In this document: positions 59,599 to 64,000 of the stretch, in pieces
Layout: each line of letters starts with the position of its first letter
Numbering within the stretch: the first letter of the stretch is position 1
Assembly (NCBI RefSeq): GCF_009862265.1
Contig: NZ_WWGX01000055.1
Location: forward strand, 1 to 64,000
Direction: 5' to 3'
Length of the DNA: 64,000 bases
DNA from: Streptomyces sp. SID8352
Lineage (GTDB): Bacteria; Actinomycetota; Actinomycetes; Streptomycetales; Streptomycetaceae
The notes under the pieces: model-generated
Told to the model about the DNA's origin: nothing
The model's input: the letters and a program-made list of their open reading frames with translations, nothing else
The model's database searches: none
Translations under genes and position numbers: made by a program

Positions 59599-60230
59599 CG
59601 CTCCGGATCCTCTTTCTCAGCGAGGGAAGCAGCGACGCGGGACTGGTGCCGCACATCGAACAGATCGCCGTACGGCTCGACGTGCCCGTGGTCGTCAGCG
59701 CCCCGGACCTGTCCTGGCTCCGCAGACCAGTCGGGCGGGAGGTCTCCGACAAACTGAGGGTCGTGCGGGAGGAGCTGAGCGACGACTTCGACCTCGCCCT
59801 CCTCCACCGCGACGCGGACCGTTCCCCGGCCGGGTCCAGGCGGGACGAGATCCACAGGTCGGTGGAGTCCGTCTGGCCCGGCCTGCGCTGGGTGCCGGTG
59901 ATCCCGGTGCGGATGCTGGAGGCATGGCTGCTCCTGGACGAGGCCGCCATCCGGCAGGTGGCCGGCAATCCCAAGGGACGGGTCGGACTCGCGCTGCCCC
60001 ACGCCTCGGCCGTCGAGAAGGTACCGGACCCGAAGAAGACCCTGAAGGAGGCGATCGCCAAGGCCAGCGAGCTGAAGGGACGCCGACTGGAGGCCCTGAA
60101 CAAGCGGTTCCCCCACAACCGGCACCGGCTTCTCGAACTGCTCGGCCAGGAGGGCCCGGTGAGCGACGTGCCCTCATGGAGGGCCTTCGTGTCGGAGCTG
60201 AGCGCCGCGCTGGAATCCCTCCGGGGCTGA
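59595..60230 (+). CDS. DUF4276/TOPRIM-like protein, probable effector partner of the ATPase
   Basis: 211 residues. TOPRIM-like acidic motifs: Glu10 in LFLSEGSSD, Asp73 and Asp75 in LLHRDADR, and the DUF4276 hallmark VRMLEAWLLLDE (Glu109, Asp115). The C-terminal half is helical and basic (KKTLKEAIAKASELKGRRLEALNKRFPHNRHRLLEL). If nuclease-active, it would cut nucleic acid when released or triggered by the ATPase. The GTG overlaps the ATPase stop (GTGA), so expression is coupled. Confidence 0.75.
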   Translation: MTLRILFLSEGSSDAGLVPHIEQIAVRLDVPVVVSAPDLSWLRRPVGREVSDKLRVVREELSDDFDLALLHRDADRSPAGSRRDEIHRSVESVWPGLRWVPVIPVRMLEAWLLLDEAAIRQVAGNPKGRVGLALPHASAVEKVPDPKKTLKEAIAKASELKGRRLEALNKRFPHNRHRLLELLGQEGPVSDVPSWRAFVSELSAALESLRG

Positions 60231-60310
60231 AGGCGACGGTCCGTGCCCGGAGGCGGCGCCAGGTGGCCGCCGCTCCTCCGCGCCCCCGGGGAGAGTCCCC
60301 CCCGGGAGGC

Positions 60311-60625
60311 TCAGTCCCCCTTCGGGTCCTCGTCGCGGTCCTTCTTGCGCTCCTCGTCCAGGGACTTCAGGAACTCCGGGTTGTCGTCCGGGGCCACCCA
60401 CCGCCGGCGGGAGCCGCCGGGCTGCCAGGGCGAGCCGGCGCCCGGGTGCCGCTTCTTGCCGGCGATCAGCCACGACAGGGAGCCGACGAGCGGGAAGAGC
60501 AGCACGAGGATCGCCCAGAGCGGCTTGGGCATGTGGCGGATGTCCTCGTCCTTCGTGCTGATGCAGTCGATGAACGCGTACACGCTCATCGCCAGGGGCA
60601 CGAGGAACATCAGCACCCGGAGCAT
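60311..60625 (-). CDS. PLDc_N-type two-helix membrane protein
   Basis: 104 residues. Two membrane helices (VLMFLVPLAMSVYAFIDCI and PKPLWAILVLLFPLVGSLSWLIAG) make a phospholipase D nuclease N-terminal (PLDc_N) domain, here alone without the catalytic part. A charged tail (DDNPEFLKSLDEERKKDRDED) follows. The start is ATG 60625 with GGAGG 6 nt upstream. Divergent from ubiD. Function unknown; conserved next to the menaquinone genes. Confidence 0.85.
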   Translation of the reverse strand: MLRVLMFLVPLAMSVYAFIDCISTKDEDIRHMPKPLWAILVLLFPLVGSLSWLIAGKKRHPGAGSPWQPGGSRRRWVAPDDNPEFLKSLDEERKKDRDEDPKGD

Positions 60626-60700
60626 GGTGCCCTCCAAGGGACGGGGTGGGGCGATACGGGCCGATACGGGGTCGGTACCAGGCCAGGGTAGCCGCTCGGG

Positions 60701-60713
60701 GATACTGGACCGC
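60701..60713 (+). promoter_or_regulatory. Candidate -10 (GATACT) for a leaderless ubiD transcript
   Basis: GATACT at 60701-60706 is followed by 7 nt and the ATG, without a ribosome site. Same spacing as hemB and the aminotransferase. Confidence 0.35.
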
Positions 60714-62165
60714 ATGGCTTACGACGATCTCCGCTCCCTGCTCAGGGCCCTGGAACGCGAGGGCGACCTCAAGCGCGTCAAGGCGGAGGTGGACCCGCAC
60801 CTGGAGGTCGGGGAGATCGTCGACCGGGTGAACAAGGCCGGCGGCCCCGCCCTGCTCTTCGAGAACGTCAAGGGCTCCGACATGCCCCTGGCGATGAACG
60901 TCTTCGGCACGGACCGCCGACTGCTCAAGTCCCTCGGCCTGAAGTCCTACGACGAGATCTCGGAGCGGATCGGCGGGCTGCTCCGCCCCGAGCTGCCGCA
61001 GGGCTTCGGCGGGATGCGCGAGGCGTTCGGCAAGCTCGGCACGATGACGCACGTCCCGCCGAAGAAGGTCAAGGACGCGCCCGTCCAGGAGGTCGTCCTC
61101 ACGGGTGACGACGTGGACCTCGACCGGCTCCCCGCCCTCTTCACCTGGCCGCAGGACGGCGGCTCCTTCTTCAACCTCGGCCTCACCCACACCAAGGACC
61201 CGGAGACGGGCATCCGCAACCTGGGCCTCTACCGGCTCCAGCGCCACGACAGGCGCACCATCGGCATGCACTGGCAGATCCACAAGGACAGCCGCAACCA
61301 CTACCAGGTGGCCGCCCGGCGCGGCGAGCGGCTGCCCGTCGCCATCGCCTTCGGCTGCCCGCCCGCCGTGACCTACGCCTCCACCGCCCCGCTGCCCGGC
61401 GACATCGACGAGTACCTGTTCGCCGGGTTCGTGCAGGGCAAGCGGATCGAGATGGTGGACTGCAAGACCGTCCCGCTCCAGGTGCCGGCCAACGCCGAGG
61501 TGGTGCTGGAGGGCTGGCTGGAGCCCGGCGAGATGCTGCCCGAGGGCCCGTTCGGCGACCACACCGGCTTCTACACGCCCCAGGAGCCCTTCCCGGCGCT
61601 CACCATCGACTGCGTGACCATGCGCAAGCGCCCGCTGCTCCAGTCCATCGTGGTCGGCCGTCCGCCGACCGAGGACGGGCCGCTGGGCCGCGCCACGGAG
61701 CGGTTCTTCCTGCCGCTGCTCAAGATCATCATCCCGGACATCGTGGACTACCACCTGCCCGAGGCGGGCGGCTTCCACAACTGCGCGATCGTCTCGATCG
61801 ACAAGAAGTACCCGAAGCACGCCCAGAAGGTGATGCACGCAGTCTGGGGCGCCCACATGATGTCCCTGACCAAGCTGATCGTGGTGGTCGACGCCGACTG
61901 CGACGTCCACGACCTGCACGAGGTCGCCTGGCGGGCCCTCGGCAACACCGACTACGCCCGCGACCTGACCGTCGTCGAGGGCCCCGTGGACCATCTGGAC
62001 CACGCCTCCTACCAGCAGTTCTGGGGGGGCAAGGCCGGCATCGACGCCACCCGCAAGCTGCCCGGGGAGGGGTACACCCGGGACGGGGGCTGGCCGGACA
62101 TGGTGCTGTCCGACCCGGAGACGGCGGCGAAGGTCGACCGCCGCTGGAAGGAGTACGGACTGTGA
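60714..62165 (+). CDS. ubiD: UbiD-family menaquinone biosynthesis decarboxylase (MqnL/SCO4490 type)
   Basis: 483 residues of the UbiD fold. Conserved blocks are MAYDDLRSLLRALEREGDLKRV, GTMTHVPPKKVKDAPVQEVV, IGMHWQIHKDS, LEGWLEPGEMLPEGPFGDHTGFY (Glu of the active site) and HAVWGAHMMSLTKLIVVVDADCDVHDL. It uses prenylated FMN made by the UbiX homologue encoded downstream. In the futalosine pathway it should decarboxylate the prenylated dihydroxynaphthoate intermediate. Overlaps mqnP by 4 nt. Confidence 0.93.
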   Translation: MAYDDLRSLLRALEREGDLKRVKAEVDPHLEVGEIVDRVNKAGGPALLFENVKGSDMPLAMNVFGTDRRLLKSLGLKSYDEISERIGGLLRPELPQGFGGMREAFGKLGTMTHVPPKKVKDAPVQEVVLTGDDVDLDRLPALFTWPQDGGSFFNLGLTHTKDPETGIRNLGLYRLQRHDRRTIGMHWQIHKDSRNHYQVAARRGERLPVAIAFGCPPAVTYASTAPLPGDIDEYLFAGFVQGKRIEMVDCKTVPLQVPANAEVVLEGWLEPGEMLPEGPFGDHTGFYTPQEPFPALTIDCVTMRKRPLLQSIVVGRPPTEDGPLGRATERFFLPLLKIIIPDIVDYHLPEAGGFHNCAIVSIDKKYPKHAQKVMHAVWGAHMMSLTKLIVVVDADCDVHDLHEVAWRALGNTDYARDLTVVEGPVDHLDHASYQQFWGGKAGIDATRKLPGEGYTRDGGWPDMVLSDPETAAKVDRRWKEYGL

Positions 62166-63067
62166 CGTCGGCCTCCGCCGCCCTGCCGCGGCAACCGGGG
62201 CGCACCAGGGCGTTCCTGCGCCTGGTGATGATCGAGCACTCGGTGTTCGCGCTGCCCTTCGCCTACATCGCCGCGCTGACCGCGATGTACGAGTGGGACC
62301 GGAACATCCACTGGGCCCGGCTGCTCCTGGTCACCGTCGCCATGGTGGGCCTGCGGACCTTCGCGATGGCCGTCAACCGGATCATCGACCGCGAGATCGA
62401 CGCCCGCAATCCGCGCACCGCCCACCGGGAGCTGGTCACCGGCGCGATGTCGGTCCGGCACGCCTGGACGGGCGCGGCGGTCGCCCTCGTCGTCTTCCTC
62501 GGCGCGGCGGCCCTGCTGAACCCGCTCTGCCTGCTCCTCGCGCCGGTCGCGGTGGTCCCGATGGTGGTCTATCCGTACGGCAAGCGGTTCACCGACTTCC
62601 CGCAGGCCATCCTGGGGCTCGCGCAGGCGATGGGCCCGGTGGGCGGCTGGCTGGCGGTGACCGGGAGCTGGTCGTGGGACGCGGTGGTCCTCGGTCTGGC
62701 GGTCGGCGTCTGGATCGGCGGCTTCGACCTGATCTACGCCTGCCAGGACGTGGAGACCGACCGCGAGGTCGGCGTCCGCTCGGTCCCGGCCAGGTTCGGC
62801 GTCCCGGCGGCCATCTGGGGCGCCCGCGGCTGCCACGCCGTCACCACGGCCCTGTTCGCCTGGTACGCGGTGGCCACGGACGCGGGCGCGTTCTTCTGGC
62901 TGGGCCTGCTGATCGTCGCCGGGGCCTTCGTCTACGAGCACCGCATCGTGCGTCCGGGCGACCTGTCCCGGCTGAACCGGGCGTTCTTCTCCGTCAACGG
63001 CTTCATCGGCATCGCGCTGTTCGTCTGCGCGCTGCTGGACCTGCTGGTGCGCGGCCTGACGGTCTGA
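62162..63067 (+). CDS. mqnP: Menaquinone biosynthesis prenyltransferase MqnP (UbiA family)
   Basis: 301 residues, about eight membrane helices. The two Asp-rich motifs of UbiA enzymes are present: NRIIDREIDARNPRT (~79-93) and DVETDREVGVRSVPARFG (~197-214). It attaches the polyprenyl chain to 1,4-dihydroxy-6-naphthoate in the futalosine route. GTG start coupled to ubiD. Confidence 0.93.
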   Translation: MTSASAALPRQPGRTRAFLRLVMIEHSVFALPFAYIAALTAMYEWDRNIHWARLLLVTVAMVGLRTFAMAVNRIIDREIDARNPRTAHRELVTGAMSVRHAWTGAAVALVVFLGAAALLNPLCLLLAPVAVVPMVVYPYGKRFTDFPQAILGLAQAMGPVGGWLAVTGSWSWDAVVLGLAVGVWIGGFDLIYACQDVETDREVGVRSVPARFGVPAAIWGARGCHAVTTALFAWYAVATDAGAFFWLGLLIVAGAFVYEHRIVRPGDLSRLNRAFFSVNGFIGIALFVCALLDLLVRGLTV

Positions 63068-63197
63068 CGCCGCGGGCCGGCCGCCGGGCCCGGCGAGGGG
63101 TCCGCGGGACCCGCGGAGCGGGGGCGGCGCCCGGACCGCGGGCGGCCGGGACCGGTCCACGCGCCGGACCGGTCCTCTGTACTGGCGCGTCGAACGG

Positions 63198-63209
63198 TAG
63201 GCTCAAGAT
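63198..63209 (+). promoter_or_regulatory. Candidate -10 (TAGGCT) for a leaderless ubiX transcript
   Basis: TAGGCT at 63198-63203 is followed by 6 nt and the GTG, with no ribosome site. The gene thus probably has its own promoter despite following mqnP by 142 bp. Confidence 0.45.
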
Positions 63210-63899
63210 GTGAACCCAGGAGAAACGCAGCCCGCGCCTTGGATCGTGGGGGTGTCCGGTGCCTCCGGCACTCCGTACGCCGCCGCCGTGCTGCGCGCGC
63301 TGCTCGCCGCCGGTGAGCGGGTCGACCTGGTGGTCAGCCGGGCCTCGCGGCTCACCCTGCTCGACGAGACCGGCATCTCCTTCCGGGACGCCCACTGGCA
63401 GCACGACCTGCGGGAGTGGCTGTCCCGGGGGGCCGACGGCAAGCCCGGCACCTTCGACGTGGACGTGACCGGCGTGCGGCACTGGAGCGCGGGCGACCTC
63501 GCGGCCGGGCCGTCGTCCGGGTCGTACCCGGCCCGGGGCATGCTGATCGTGCCCGCGTCGACGGCGTGCGTGGCCGGTGTCGCGCTGGGGCTGTCGAAGG
63601 ACCTGCTCCAGCGGGCGGCCGGGGTGACCCTGAAGGAGGGGCGCAAGCTGGTGGTGGCCGTCCGGGAGACCCCGCTGGACGGCCGGACCCTGCGCCATCT
63701 GGTGGCGCTCGACGACGCGGGCGCGACCGTCCTGCCCGCCTCGCCGGCCTTCTACGCGGGGGCGACGCACATCCAGGACCTGGTCGACTTCGTGGCCGGA
63801 CGGGTCCTCGACGCCGCCGGTGTCGGGCACGGCCTGTACCGGCGCTGGCGCGGCGAGCTGGGCGGAGGGTCGGACAGGGCGCCGCACACCCCCGGCTGA
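63210..63899 (+). CDS. ubiX: UbiX-family flavin prenyltransferase (MqnM type)
   Basis: 229 residues of the flavodoxin-like UbiX fold: FMN-binding GVSGASGTPYAAAVLRALL (~11-29), LIVPASTACVAGVALGLSKDLLQRAAGVTLKEGRKLVVAVRETPL, and the C-terminal HIQDLVDFVAGRVLDAAGV. It prenylates FMN to make the cofactor of UbiD. A ~25-residue insert (RGADGKPGTFDVDVTGVRHW) is usual in the actinobacterial type. Confidence 0.92.
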   Translation: MNPGETQPAPWIVGVSGASGTPYAAAVLRALLAAGERVDLVVSRASRLTLLDETGISFRDAHWQHDLREWLSRGADGKPGTFDVDVTGVRHWSAGDLAAGPSSGSYPARGMLIVPASTACVAGVALGLSKDLLQRAAGVTLKEGRKLVVAVRETPLDGRTLRHLVALDDAGATVLPASPAFYAGATHIQDLVDFVAGRVLDAAGVGHGLYRRWRGELGGGSDRAPHTPG

Positions 63900-64000
63900 G
63901 CCCCCCTCGGGCCGGGCACCCGATCCGAGTACCGGAGCACGGGCCCGGACCGCCCCGGCGGGACGCGTCCCGCCCGCCGCAACCCGTCCCCGCACCCCGG

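Overview
The window is very GC-rich, uses GTG and ATG starts with GGAGG-type ribosome sites, and carries gene families typical of Streptomyces: DUF3558 and DUF4232 lipoproteins, DUF2637, a WhiJ-type HTH regulator with DUF397 partners, class I LysRS, the futalosine-route menaquinone genes mqnP/ubiD/ubiX, and system II cytochrome c maturation. It reads as a Streptomyces chromosome segment in which conserved housekeeping blocks are interrupted by accessory genes. No rRNA, tRNA, CRISPR array or insertion sequence was recognised. All calls rest on reading the sequence and translations; no database search was run.

Layout. 1-1292 is gene-free, repeat-rich DNA. 1293-5858 (minus) is a four-gene operon (type II DAHP synthase, EntA-like dehydrogenase, PhzD, PhzE) that should convert chorismate to 3-hydroxyanthranilate. 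6511-7503 is hemB. 7556-13177 holds a DUF4232 lipoprotein, a membrane-anchored HTH regulator with internal repeats, a DUF574-type methyltransferase and a PLP aminotransferase. 13572-17234 is the divergent argS/lysS pair. 17329-22887 holds a DUF2637 membrane protein, two DUF3558 lipoproteins, rtcB and an SDR. 23106-25373 is an MprAB-like two-component system. 25494-28053 holds a flavin reductase, its LLM monooxygenase and a MarR regulator.

28208-30491 is ion-stress DNA: a CsoR-like operator before a His-rich DUF4396 membrane protein, then a probable fluoride riboswitch before crcB-DUF190-crcB. 31252-38761 is a flotillin/SPFH protein, a 1735-residue AAA+ ATPase and a 61-residue membrane peptide, the most intriguing uncharacterised module here. 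40070-44262 looks like a defence patch: an SBD-HNH endonuclease expected to cut phosphorothioate DNA, and an HTH-N6-methylase-specificity fusion with its own upstream palindrome and a two-helix membrane protein downstream.

45446-54290 is conserved: hemL, a histidine phosphatase, a Tat lipoprotein deacetylase and resA-ccdA-resB-ccsB, linking heme supply to cytochrome c assembly. 54337-60230 is accessory: a stand-alone condensation-domain protein, a Cys-rich hypothetical, a WhiJ-type regulator whose 3' end overlaps a DUF397 gene, a second DUF397, and an ABC-type ATPase coupled to a DUF4276/TOPRIM-like protein (a candidate PARIS/OLD-like defence pair). 60311-63899 returns to conserved genes: a PLDc_N membrane protein and the ubiD-mqnP-ubiX late menaquinone genes.
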